Assembly (NCBI RefSeq): GCF_001665605.1
Contig: NZ_LZSV01000002.1
Coordinates: forward strand, 372,001 to 436,000
DNA: 64,000 bases
Direction of reading: 5' to 3'
DNA from: Mycobacterium sp. 852014-50255_SCH5639931
GTDB lineage: Bacteria > Actinomycetota > Actinomycetes > Mycobacteriales > Mycobacteriaceae
Shown in pieces: positions 39,176 to 47,396 of the stretch. A model generated the notes under the pieces. It worked only from the letters and a program-made list of their open reading frames with translations. It ran no database searches and was not told the origin of the DNA. The position numbers and the translations under genes are program-made. Each line of letters opens with the position of its first letter. The first letter of the stretch is position 1.

Positions 39176-40012
39176 ATGACCACTGGCCGCCTGTTGCTGG
39201 GCGCGACCCCGTTGGGCCAGCCGTCGGACGCCTCGCCCCGCCTGATCGCCGCCCTCGCCGGCGCGGACGTGGTGGCGGCCGAGGACACCCGCCGGGTGCG
39301 CACGCTGGCGAAAGCGCTGGACGTCGTCATTTCCGGCCGGGTGATCAGCCTGTTCGATCGGGTCGAGGCGGCCCGGGTGGACTCGCTGATCGCCGCCCTC
39401 AAGGCGGGCGCGACGGTGCTGGTGGTCAGCGATGCCGGGATGCCGCTGATCAGCGACCCCGGCTTCCGGCTGGTTGCGGCGTGCGTGGAGGCCGACCTTC
39501 CGCTGACCTGTCTCCCCGGCCCGTCGGCGGTGATGACCGCGCTCGCCCTGTCCGGCCTGCCGGCGGAGAAGTTCTGTTTCGAGGGCTTCACCCCGCGCAA
39601 GAAGGCCGCGCGGCGGACCTGGCTGGACTCGTTGGCCGACGAGCGGCGCACGTGCGTGTTCTTCGAATCGCCGCGCCGGTTGGCCGCGTGTCTGCGCGAC
39701 GCCGTCGACCGACTCGGCGGTGACCGTCGCGCGGCGATCTGCCGGGAACTGACCAAGGTGCACGAGGAGGTGGTGCGCGGATCGCTCGACGAGCTGGCGG
39801 CGTGGGCGGACGACGGGGTGCTTGGCGAGATCACCGTCGTGCTGGCCGGCGCCACCCCACGCGCCGACCTGCCGTCGCTGGTGGCACAGGTGGAGGAGCT
39901 GGTCGCCGACGGCGCGCGCGTCAAGGACGCCTGCGGTGAGGTGGCCGACGCGAATCCGGGCGTGCGCTCGCGCCAGCTCTACGACGCGGTCCTGCAGTCG
40001 CGCCGCGCGTGA
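39176..40012 (+). CDS. rsmI: 16S rRNA (cytidine-1402 2'-O)-methyltransferase
   Basis: 278 residues from ATG 39176 (MTTGRLLLGATPLGQPSDAS). The tetrapyrrole-methylase fold is shown by LIAALAGADVVAAEDTRR, VVSDAGMPLISDPGF and CLPGPSAVMTALALSGLP, then FEGFTPRKKAAR. It methylates the ribose of C1402 in the decoding centre. It is divergent from pmt with a 25-base gap. Orthologue of Rv1003. Confidence 0.95.
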   Translation: MTTGRLLLGATPLGQPSDASPRLIAALAGADVVAAEDTRRVRTLAKALDVVISGRVISLFDRVEAARVDSLIAALKAGATVLVVSDAGMPLISDPGFRLVAACVEADLPLTCLPGPSAVMTALALSGLPAEKFCFEGFTPRKKAARRTWLDSLADERRTCVFFESPRRLAACLRDAVDRLGGDRRAAICRELTKVHEEVVRGSLDELAAWADDGVLGEITVVLAGATPRADLPSLVAQVEELVADGARVKDACGEVADANPGVRSRQLYDAVLQSRRA

Positions 40013-40015
40013 GGG

Positions 40016-41269
40016 TCAGCCGGCCGAGAACGCGGCGGCGATGCGCGGCTGCCCGACAATGGGGGACGCCTTGTGCAGGCATTCGGCCCATTCGGCGTCG
40101 GGATCGGAGTCGGCGGTGATTCCCCCGCCGACGCCGAGCACGGCGCCACCCGCGGGGTCGAACTCGACCGTACGGATGGCGACGTTCAGCTCGCACCCGG
40201 CCACGGGGGATGCCAAACCGATTGTGCCGCAATATATTCCGCGACGATGCGGTTCCCATTGCGAGAGCAGTTGGCGGGCCCGGTGTTTGGGTGTCCCGGT
40301 GACCGAGGCCGGCGGGAAGGCGGCGTCGAGCAGCGCCGACGTCGGCAGTTCGACGGGAACCCGCGCCGACACGGTGGACACCAGGTGCCACACGCCGGGG
40401 GCGCGCCGGACCACCAACAACTCGGGCACGGTCACGGTGCCGACGAGCGCCACCCGGCCGAGGTCGTTGCGCACCAGGTCCACGATCATGATGTTTTCGG
40501 CCACCTCTTTCGCCGACGCCCGCAGCGCCGACGGCCAGGCGTCCAGGGGCAGGGTGCCTTTGATCGGGCTGGACGTCACGAGCGTGCCGCGCCGCCGCAG
40601 GAAGAGCTCCGGGGACAGCGACGCCACCGCGCCCCACGGCCCGGCGAGATACGCCGCCCGCGCCGGGGAGGTGCGGGCGATGCCGTCGGCGAAGAAGTCC
40701 AGCGGGGCGCCCGAGACCGTACCGGTGAAGTGCGTGCACACGCACGCCTGGTAGACCTCGCCGGCGCGGATGGCCTCCAGGCAGTTCAGCACCCCGTCGC
40801 GGTGAGCCGCCCGATCGGCGGGCCCCCAGTCGATCCGGCAGTCGCGCCCCGGTGGCGGCGCCGTCGCCAGCGCGGCCGCCAGCCAGTCCGGCATCGGCGC
40901 GCCGGACAGGCTTTCGTACCACCACCGCCCGTCCCGGTCGCGGCGCAGGACGCAGTCGGTCCAACCGCCCGCGGCTTCGGGGATCCGGTTCGGCCCGCCC
41001 TCGGCGCCGGGATCGGGATAGGAGAGGTAGCCGATCCAGCCGCCGCCCACCGCTTGCGAGTCGACCGTTTGCGAGTCGAGCTGGACCGCGAAGGCGGCGC
41101 CGGGATCGACCGGCTGCGCCGGCACGCTCGGGGCGATCACCGCCAGCGCGCCGAACCAGTCGCCGGTCAGCGCGGCCGGCGGCGGCAGCCCGAGGCGTGC
41201 CGTGGCGTCGCCCACGGCGCGCAGCACCTGGGGTGCGGCGCCAAGGTCGCCGAGCCGGTCGATACGCAC
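40016..41269 (-). CDS. pabB: Aminodeoxychorismate synthase component I
   Basis: 417 residues from GTG 41269. The chorismate-binding domain has SSPIKGTLPLDA, ENIMIVDLVRNDLGRV, and SVTGTPKHRARQLLSQWEPHRRGIYCGTIG. With a PabA glutaminase it makes 4-amino-4-deoxychorismate for folate. An N-terminal domain with GGGWIGYLSYPDPG is typical. An almost exact repeat (DSQTVDSQAV) occurs at residues about 65-74. Orthologue of Rv1005c; convergent with rsmI (3-base gap). Confidence 0.93.
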   Translation of the reverse strand: MRIDRLGDLGAAPQVLRAVGDATARLGLPPPAALTGDWFGALAVIAPSVPAQPVDPGAAFAVQLDSQTVDSQAVGGGWIGYLSYPDPGAEGGPNRIPEAAGGWTDCVLRRDRDGRWWYESLSGAPMPDWLAAALATAPPPGRDCRIDWGPADRAAHRDGVLNCLEAIRAGEVYQACVCTHFTGTVSGAPLDFFADGIARTSPARAAYLAGPWGAVASLSPELFLRRRGTLVTSSPIKGTLPLDAWPSALRASAKEVAENIMIVDLVRNDLGRVALVGTVTVPELLVVRRAPGVWHLVSTVSARVPVELPTSALLDAAFPPASVTGTPKHRARQLLSQWEPHRRGIYCGTIGLASPVAGCELNVAIRTVEFDPAGGAVLGVGGGITADSDPDAEWAECLHKASPIVGQPRIAAAFSAG

Positions 41270-41297
41270 CGCCCTAGCTTGACAGAAGTGCGGTCAC

Positions 41298-42209
41298 CTA
41301 GCCGCGGCTGACGTCACGGGCGGTCGCCAGCGCCACCAGCTTGTCCGGGTTGCGCGTCACGTAGAAGTTGGTGATCTTGTCGTCGGCGATTTCCAGCGTG
41401 ATCACCCCTTCGAGGTGATCGCCGAGGTAGAGCAGCACGGCCGGCGCGCTGTTGCACGTCACCATGTCGACGCGGAACTCCGCGAGCTCCGTCGCCTTGC
41501 GGATCAGGCCGACGATGGCCCGGGCCACCCGATCGGCGCCTACCACCGGCCGGCGCGCCGCGGACACCTTGCCGCCGCTGTCCGCCGTCCAGGTGGCGTC
41601 GGGCGCGAGCATCGTCATCAGCGTCTCCACGTCGCCGCTGGCGGCCGTCGCGAGGAACTGGGCGGTGATCTGCTCGTTGCGTTGCGGGTCCGTCGCGTCG
41701 AACCTCTTCCGCCGCGCCCGTACGTGCTCACGCGCCCGGTGCGCCACCTGCCGGACCGTCGGCGCCGGCTTGCCCACCGCCTCGGCGATCTCGCCGTAGT
41801 CGAAGCCGAACACCTCGCGCAATACGAACACCGCCCGCTCGTCGGGGCTCAGCGTCTCCAGCAGAACCAGCATCGCCATCGAAATCGATTCCGCCAGAAC
41901 GACATCGGTGGAGGGATCCTGCTCGTCGAGCAGCAGCGGCTCGGGCAGCCACGGCCCCACGTAGTCCTCGCGGCGACGCGCGTCGGCGCGCAGCGCGTTG
42001 AGCGCCTGGCGGGTCACCAGCTGGGCCAGATACGACTTGGTGTCGCGCACCGTCGACAGGTCGACCGCCGCCCACCGCAGATAGCTGTCCTGCAGCACGT
42101 CGTCGGCTTCGGTGGCTGAGCCCAGCATCTCGTAGGCGATGGTGAACAGCAGCGGCCGCAGCACGGTGAACCTTTCCGCGTGCTCACTGCCGGCCGGTGG
42201 GCGCGTCAT
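41298..42209 (-). CDS. sigJ: ECF41-type sigma factor with SnoaL-like C-terminus (SigJ-like)
   Basis: 303 residues from ATG 42209. Sigma region 2 is LLFTIAYEMLGSATEADDVLQDSYLRW; region 4 is DERAVFVLREVFGFDYGEIAEAVGKPAPTVRQ. A SnoaL-like domain (FLATAASGDVETLMTMLAPDATWTADSGGK) replaces a separate anti-sigma factor, as in ECF41 proteins. The start overlaps the stop of the oxidoreductase (ATGA). ECF41 factors usually control exactly such a neighbour, and a matching promoter lies at 43424-43450. The longer open frame to 42431 is within the neighbour gene. Confidence 0.92.
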   Translation of the reverse strand: MTRPPAGSEHAERFTVLRPLLFTIAYEMLGSATEADDVLQDSYLRWAAVDLSTVRDTKSYLAQLVTRQALNALRADARRREDYVGPWLPEPLLLDEQDPSTDVVLAESISMAMLVLLETLSPDERAVFVLREVFGFDYGEIAEAVGKPAPTVRQVAHRAREHVRARRKRFDATDPQRNEQITAQFLATAASGDVETLMTMLAPDATWTADSGGKVSAARRPVVGADRVARAIVGLIRKATELAEFRVDMVTCNSAPAVLLYLGDHLEGVITLEIADDKITNFYVTRNPDKLVALATARDVSRG

Positions 42210-43387
42210 CGCAGGGCGATCTCGGCCGGTGCCTGCGCGGGCCTCTTGCCGCCCTTGAGCCAGAGGTAGGAGCCGGGCTTGGCGGCCTCGCGCCGGATGG
42301 CCCATAGCGTTCCCTTGCAGATGGCCTCTTTGATGGACGCGCCCGTCCGGCCGCCCAGCGCCATGTTCACCGGGGTGTCGTCGGTGCGCGACAGCTGCAC
42401 CGTGCCGTAGGTGCGGCCGAGGCTGATGCACTGACCGACGAACGCCTGGCTAAGCGGGGCCGGGGCGGTTCCGGCGATGCGGCTGAGCACGGTGTTGGCG
42501 GCTTGCGCGCCCAACGGCCCGGCGGCCTGGCAACTCATCCGCAGGGGCTGTCCCGACGGCGCGGCCGCGTCCCCCGCCGCGACGACGTAGGGATTGTCCA
42601 CACTGGTCAGCGTCTCGTCGGTGAGCAGCCGGCCCACCGCGTCCGTGCTCAGCCCGCTGCGCGCGGCCAGGTCCGGCACGGCGAATCCGGCCGTCCAGAT
42701 GGTCGCCGCGCTCGGCAGCACAGCGCCGTCGGCGAGCACCACCGCGTCCCAGCGCACCTCGGTCACCACCGCGGACTCCAGCACGTTGACGCCGAAGCCG
42801 CGCAGGCGCTTGGCGACCGAGCGCCGGCCCCGCTTGCTCAGCGACGGCCCGAGCGCGGCGCCGCACACCAGGGTCACTTGGCGGCCCTGTTCGGCCAGCT
42901 CGGCAGCGGTTTCGATTCCGGTCAGGCCGCCGCCGACGACCGTGACGGGCGCGGCCAGCGGCAGGTCGACGAGCGCATAGCGCAACCGCTGCGCGCTTTC
43001 CAGGTCGGCCACGGCGTACGCGAAGTCCGCGAATCCGGGCACCGCCACCGGTGTCGCGCCGGTGCTGCCGACCGCGTAGATCAGGTAGTCGTAGTCGAGC
43101 TCGGCGCCCGAGGACAGCAGGACCCGCCGCGCGGTGGCCTCGATGCGGTCGACGGTGTCGACGACCAATCGGATGCCCTCGCCCAGCAACGTGGCGTAGT
43201 CGGCGGTCGCGGCGCCGGTGTCGGTGACCAACTGATGCAGGCGGATTCGCTCCACGAAGACCGGGCGGGAGTTCACCAGGGTGATGTCGATGTCCGGACG
43301 TTGACGTAGATGGTTCGCGGCCAGTGTTCCGGCGTATCCGCCTCCGACCACGACGACATGAATTTTCTGGGCGGCCACCTCGGTCAT
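42206..43387 (-). CDS. NDH-2-like FAD/NAD(P)-dependent oxidoreductase, sigma-factor partner
   Basis: 393 residues. The N-terminal FAD loop is VVVVGGGYAGTLAANHL, the NAD(P)H loop VTVVGGGLTGIETAAELAEQG, and the C-terminal flavin motif YVVAAGDAAAP. It resembles type II NADH dehydrogenases but lacks a clear membrane anchor. Coupled to the ECF41 sigma gene, it is probably that factor's main target; substrate unknown (a quinone or small oxidant is likely). Confidence 0.88.
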   Translation of the reverse strand: MTEVAAQKIHVVVVGGGYAGTLAANHLRQRPDIDITLVNSRPVFVERIRLHQLVTDTGAATADYATLLGEGIRLVVDTVDRIEATARRVLLSSGAELDYDYLIYAVGSTGATPVAVPGFADFAYAVADLESAQRLRYALVDLPLAAPVTVVGGGLTGIETAAELAEQGRQVTLVCGAALGPSLSKRGRRSVAKRLRGFGVNVLESAVVTEVRWDAVVLADGAVLPSAATIWTAGFAVPDLAARSGLSTDAVGRLLTDETLTSVDNPYVVAAGDAAAPSGQPLRMSCQAAGPLGAQAANTVLSRIAGTAPAPLSQAFVGQCISLGRTYGTVQLSRTDDTPVNMALGGRTGASIKEAICKGTLWAIRREAAKPGSYLWLKGGKRPAQAPAEIALR

Positions 43388-43423
43388 TGCTGTCTCCTGT
43401 TCTCACGGGCCTGATGCCCTCGA

Positions 43424-43450
43424 GACACCGCAGGCCGGCCGAGCGTGACA
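43424..43450 (-). promoter_or_regulatory. ECF41-type promoter candidate for oxidoreductase-sigJ operon
   Basis: On the minus strand TGTCACG (43450-43444) is followed after exactly 16 bases by TGTC (43427-43424). The reported ECF41 consensus, as I recall it, is TGTCACA-N16-CGTC. The element is 37-63 bases before the oxidoreductase start. Confidence 0.65.
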
Positions 43451-43654
43451 GGCCCGCCCACATTGTGACGCGTCTCACGGGAGCCGCTTCCGGGGCAGGG
43501 CCGCACTGCGTCGGACCCGGGGCGGCCCGGGCCGTGCGTGTTAGGCTGCGCTACGCCAATTCGTGACCTGCCCCGCGTCGGATACACGCACCGGAAAACC
43601 CAGGCAGTATGGGGCCACTTCAGTGGGCACCGGTGTGTGTTGGGAGAAGCAAGC

Positions 43655-45319
43655 GTGAAGACGAGGAAGAGCGCGCTGGCCGCTGTCGTGTGCACGGCGA
43701 TGGTGCTGAGCGGATGCGGTGGCAAAAGCGATCCCGGCCCACTGTCCGCGATGGTCAGTCCGGCCATTCCGCCCACCGCTCAGGAAATCCCAAACCCGCT
43801 GCGCGGCCAGTACGAAGAAGGCTTGAATCCGCTTTTCCCGCAAGGCAATTCCGCGCAGCAGCGGTACGCTGCCTGGCCCGCTTCGGATGACGCCAGCTTG
43901 CGGGTTTCGTGGCGGCAGTTGCAGCCGGTCGACCCGCGCACGCTGCCCGCCGACGCTCCCGACGACCGCAAGTTCGACTTCAGCGTGATCGACGACACGC
44001 TGGCGAAACTCGGCAGCCGAAACATGAGGCTGACCCTTGGCGTGTACGCCTACAAATCCTGTTGCGAAGATTCCTATCCGGACAACACCAACATCGCGAT
44101 TCCGGACTGGATCCGCCCCGCGGCCACCAGCTATCCCGCAACGCCGAACGGTTCCGGACCCCGTGTGGCACAGGTGGTCCCGAATTGGAACGACGCCGGC
44201 TACCTGAACGGTTTCGGGCAGTTGCTCGCCGCGCTCGGGCGGCGCTACGACGGCGATGAGCGCCTCAGCGTGTTCGAGTTCTCCGGATACGGTGATTTCG
44301 GCAAGACCAGCCTCGCGTACGTGCGTGACGCGCTCGGTGCCCCCGGGCCGGCGCCGGACGAGAGCATGCCGAAGTTGGGCTATTACAGCCAGTTCCGTGA
44401 TCAGAGCATCACCAAAGCGTCCATCGGGCAACTGGTCGCGGCGAACGTCGGCGCGTTCCCCCACACCCAACTGGTGGTCACCGCCGAGAATCCGGAGATC
44501 GTCCGCGAGTTGTTCGCCGACGACGTGACCAAAAAACTGTCCGCACCGGTCGGCGTCCGCGCGGATTGTCTTGGGGTGCAGTCCCCCCTGCCGGAATGGG
44601 CCGAGTCCAGCGACTCGCACTACGTGCGGTTCAATGACGCCGCCGTCAACACGATCAAGCAGCGGCTCACCTCGGCGCTGGTGATCAGCCAGTGGTGCCG
44701 GTTGCCGAACGGGACCGACCCGCGGTCGTACTACGAGAAGGCCCTGCACGACGTCGTCAGGTATCACGTCTCGATGACGGCGAGCGCCGACTTCCCCGAC
44801 CGGGATGCGACGTCGGCGATGGACCCCAAGCTCTATCTCCTCTGGGCCAAGGCGAACACCTCCGCCGGTTACCGGTATTCGGTGGAGGCCAAGCCGGGAT
44901 CGCAGTCCATCCGGGACAAGGTGGCTTCCATCTCGGTCGTCTGGACCAACTACGGCTCGGCGGCGGCCACCGAGCAATGGGCGCCCGGTTACAAGCTGGT
45001 CGATTTCTCGGGAGCGGTGGTCCGCTCCATTCCGGCGACGGTCAATCTCAAGACGCTGTCGCACGACGACTCCAGCCAGTCACGCGAGGAGGCGGTTCCC
45101 GAGTCGTCGACCGAGTCGGTGCGCGTCGACGTGACGGGCCTGGCGCCCGGGCACTACACGCTGCGCGCGTCCGTGGAATGGCAGCAGCACAAGCCGGGCG
45201 CCTCGCACGTGGTGAACTACGCGCCGATGGCGCTGGCCCGCGACGGCCGCGACGGTTCCGGCCTGTATCCGATCGCCACGCTCGACATCGCGAGCGACGC
45301 CTCCACCGCCGGTCAATGA
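43655..45319 (+). CDS. Putative glycosidase-like lipoprotein, copy 1 (DUF4832-like, Rv1006-type)
   Basis: 554 residues from GTG 43655. The signal ends in lipobox LSGC (C21). After a short linker, NPLRGQY and WRQLQPVDPRTLP...FDFSVIDDTLAKLGSRNMRLTLGV recall the TIM-barrel start of DUF4874/DUF4832 and GH42-like proteins; FEFSGYGDFGK may carry the general acid. At residue 346 the second presumed acidic position is Gln (VISQWCR), where copy 2 has Glu. A beta-sandwich tail (VWTNYGSAAATEQW...YTLRASVEWQQHKPGASHVV) follows. Probably at the outer membrane surface, acting on or binding the polysaccharide made by the neighbouring locus; that is inference. Confidence 0.78.
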   Translation: MKTRKSALAAVVCTAMVLSGCGGKSDPGPLSAMVSPAIPPTAQEIPNPLRGQYEEGLNPLFPQGNSAQQRYAAWPASDDASLRVSWRQLQPVDPRTLPADAPDDRKFDFSVIDDTLAKLGSRNMRLTLGVYAYKSCCEDSYPDNTNIAIPDWIRPAATSYPATPNGSGPRVAQVVPNWNDAGYLNGFGQLLAALGRRYDGDERLSVFEFSGYGDFGKTSLAYVRDALGAPGPAPDESMPKLGYYSQFRDQSITKASIGQLVAANVGAFPHTQLVVTAENPEIVRELFADDVTKKLSAPVGVRADCLGVQSPLPEWAESSDSHYVRFNDAAVNTIKQRLTSALVISQWCRLPNGTDPRSYYEKALHDVVRYHVSMTASADFPDRDATSAMDPKLYLLWAKANTSAGYRYSVEAKPGSQSIRDKVASISVVWTNYGSAAATEQWAPGYKLVDFSGAVVRSIPATVNLKTLSHDDSSQSREEAVPESSTESVRVDVTGLAPGHYTLRASVEWQQHKPGASHVVNYAPMALARDGRDGSGLYPIATLDIASDASTAGQ

Positions 45320-45502
45320 CGCGCAGCGGCCCGCAAGGAGCGCCTTTGTCACCGTCTACCAGCGCCGCACAAGTTGCTCGTTAGCCCGGATGAAGCGGGT
45401 ATTGCGTGATACGTTTTTGCTGACTGAAACCGATCGTGACCTGCCCGGGTCCGCGTAAACACGGGATACGCATCGAGACCGTCCCCCGCCCGGCTGGGAT
45501 GC

Positions 45503-47386
45503 ATGCCCGTATCGGAGGAGACCGTGCCGCGCAGCCTGGACCTGGTCGTCACCTCCGTCGCCACGCAGCTGATGGAAGCCACCGCAGCCACGGCCACCCT
45601 GGTGAGCCAAAAGGTGCTCGCGCAACTCGTCGAGCAGTTCGACGTGGACGCCAGCTTCTTGCGACACCTCGACCCGCAGACCCGGGCCTCGGCGCTGGTC
45701 GCCGAGTGGCCACCCCGGCCGGACGCCGCGGATCCGGATCCGACGGCCTTCGCCCAGTTGGACATCGCGGAGTCGGTCCTCGCACAGTGCGGGCACGGCC
45801 GCAAACCGGTGGTGATCCGGCCGGCGCAGTCGAAACGCTATGTTCGGCGCCGGCTGGGCGGCGCCAAAGTGGCCGCCTCGCCCTCGGTGGCGGCCGCACC
45901 GCTGGTCTCGGGTGAGACCACCACCGGCTTGCTCGGCTTCGTCAAGTTCGGCGCCCGCAAGTGGGAGCAAGACGAGATCAACACGCTCGAGGCCGTCGCC
46001 GCGCTGTTCGCGCAGGTGCAAGCGCGCATCGCGGCCGAAGAAAAGCTCCGCTATCTCGCCGAGCACGACGATCTGACCGGCCTGTACAACCGCCGTGCCC
46101 TGGTCGCGCACCTGACCGAACGGCTGTTGGCGGGACGCCCCGGGCCCATCGCGGTGCTGTACCTCGACCTCGACCGGCTCAAGCCGATCAACGACTACCT
46201 CGGCCACACCGCCGGTGACTGGTTCATCCGGGTCTTCGCGCAACGCATCCGGATCTGCGCTCCCAACAGCACGATCGCCCGGCTGGGCGGGGACGAGTTC
46301 GTCGTCGTGCCCGACCAGCCGATGGCGCCGGAAGCCGCCGAGTCGTTCGCCCGTCGCCTCTCGGCGATGCTGTGCGAGCGCCTGGCCATCGGCGGCCACG
46401 TGATCAGCCGGACGGTCAGCATCGGGCTCGCGGTGGGTGTTCCGGGGCTGGACAACTGCACCGACCTGCTCCGCCGGGCCGACGAGGCCGTGCTGACGGC
46501 GAAACGCGGTGGCGGTAACCAGATTGCGGTGTCCACCGATGACATGTCCCTCAAACGCGCGTTCCGCAACGACATCGAGCTGCATCTGCAGGGCGACATC
46601 GGCAGCGAGGCGTTGCTGCTGCACTACCTGCCGGAGGTCGACCTGTCGACGGGCGCCATCGTGGGCGCGGAGGCGCTGGTGCGGTGGCGGCACCCGATTT
46701 GGGGGCTGCTGCTGCCGGATTCGTTCATCGGGATCGCCGAATCGACCAACCTGGCGATGGAGTTGGGCCGCTGGGTGCTGCGCAACGCATGCGCCGAGTT
46801 CAGTCGCTGGCAGGCCAACGGTGTCGGCCGGGAGGCCGTCATGCGGGTCAACGTGTCGCCCATCCAGCTCATCAGCCGCGGCTTCGTGCGCGGCGTCGCC
46901 GACACCATAGACGAGTTCGGCATCGGAGCCGGCTCGGTGTGCCTGGAAATCACCGAACGCGCCGTGGTCCACGACATCGATACCACTCGAAAAACCCTGG
47001 CGGAGCTCAAGGAAGTCGGGGTCCAGCTGGCCATCGACGACTTCGGCACCGGTTATGCGGTGTTGTCGCATCTGAAATCCCTGCCGGTCGACATGCTCAA
47101 GATCGACACCGGATTCGTGCGGGATCTGGGCAACAACGCCGGTGATCTGGCGATCGTTCGCGCGATCATCGGGCTGGCCGAGGCGTTCGGCCTGGAAGTG
47201 GTGGCCGAGGGAGTTGAAACACCGGACGCGGCAATGATTTTGATGCAGCACGGGTGTCGCCGGGCGCAGGGTTTTTTGCTGTCGCGCCCCGTCCCCGGCG
47301 ACGAGATGGAAGCGCTGCTGGCCGCGCGGTGGCTGCCGATGCCGTTTTTGGCCGACCTCAAGGCGTTGCCGACGAGCGCCATCTAG
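45503..47386 (+). CDS. GAF-GGDEF-EAL cyclic-di-GMP synthase/phosphodiesterase (Rv1354c-like)
   Basis: 627 residues. An N-terminal GAF domain (about 20-175) is followed by GGDEF (active-site GGDEF at 262-266, LYLDLDRLKPIND) and EAL (EALVRWRHP at 390-398, NVSP, EITE, DDFGTGY, EGVET). Both catalytic sets look intact and no RxxD inhibitory site precedes GGDEF. It resembles M. tuberculosis Rv1354c throughout. It can make and degrade c-di-GMP in the cytosol, probably tuned by a GAF ligand. Lying between two surface lipoproteins and before a Wzz/Wzy cluster, it likely controls polysaccharide output. Confidence 0.95.
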   Translation: MPVSEETVPRSLDLVVTSVATQLMEATAATATLVSQKVLAQLVEQFDVDASFLRHLDPQTRASALVAEWPPRPDAADPDPTAFAQLDIAESVLAQCGHGRKPVVIRPAQSKRYVRRRLGGAKVAASPSVAAAPLVSGETTTGLLGFVKFGARKWEQDEINTLEAVAALFAQVQARIAAEEKLRYLAEHDDLTGLYNRRALVAHLTERLLAGRPGPIAVLYLDLDRLKPINDYLGHTAGDWFIRVFAQRIRICAPNSTIARLGGDEFVVVPDQPMAPEAAESFARRLSAMLCERLAIGGHVISRTVSIGLAVGVPGLDNCTDLLRRADEAVLTAKRGGGNQIAVSTDDMSLKRAFRNDIELHLQGDIGSEALLLHYLPEVDLSTGAIVGAEALVRWRHPIWGLLLPDSFIGIAESTNLAMELGRWVLRNACAEFSRWQANGVGREAVMRVNVSPIQLISRGFVRGVADTIDEFGIGAGSVCLEITERAVVHDIDTTRKTLAELKEVGVQLAIDDFGTGYAVLSHLKSLPVDMLKIDTGFVRDLGNNAGDLAIVRAIIGLAEAFGLEVVAEGVETPDAAMILMQHGCRRAQGFLLSRPVPGDEMEALLAARWLPMPFLADLKALPTSAI

Positions 47387-47396
47387 CATCGCACCG

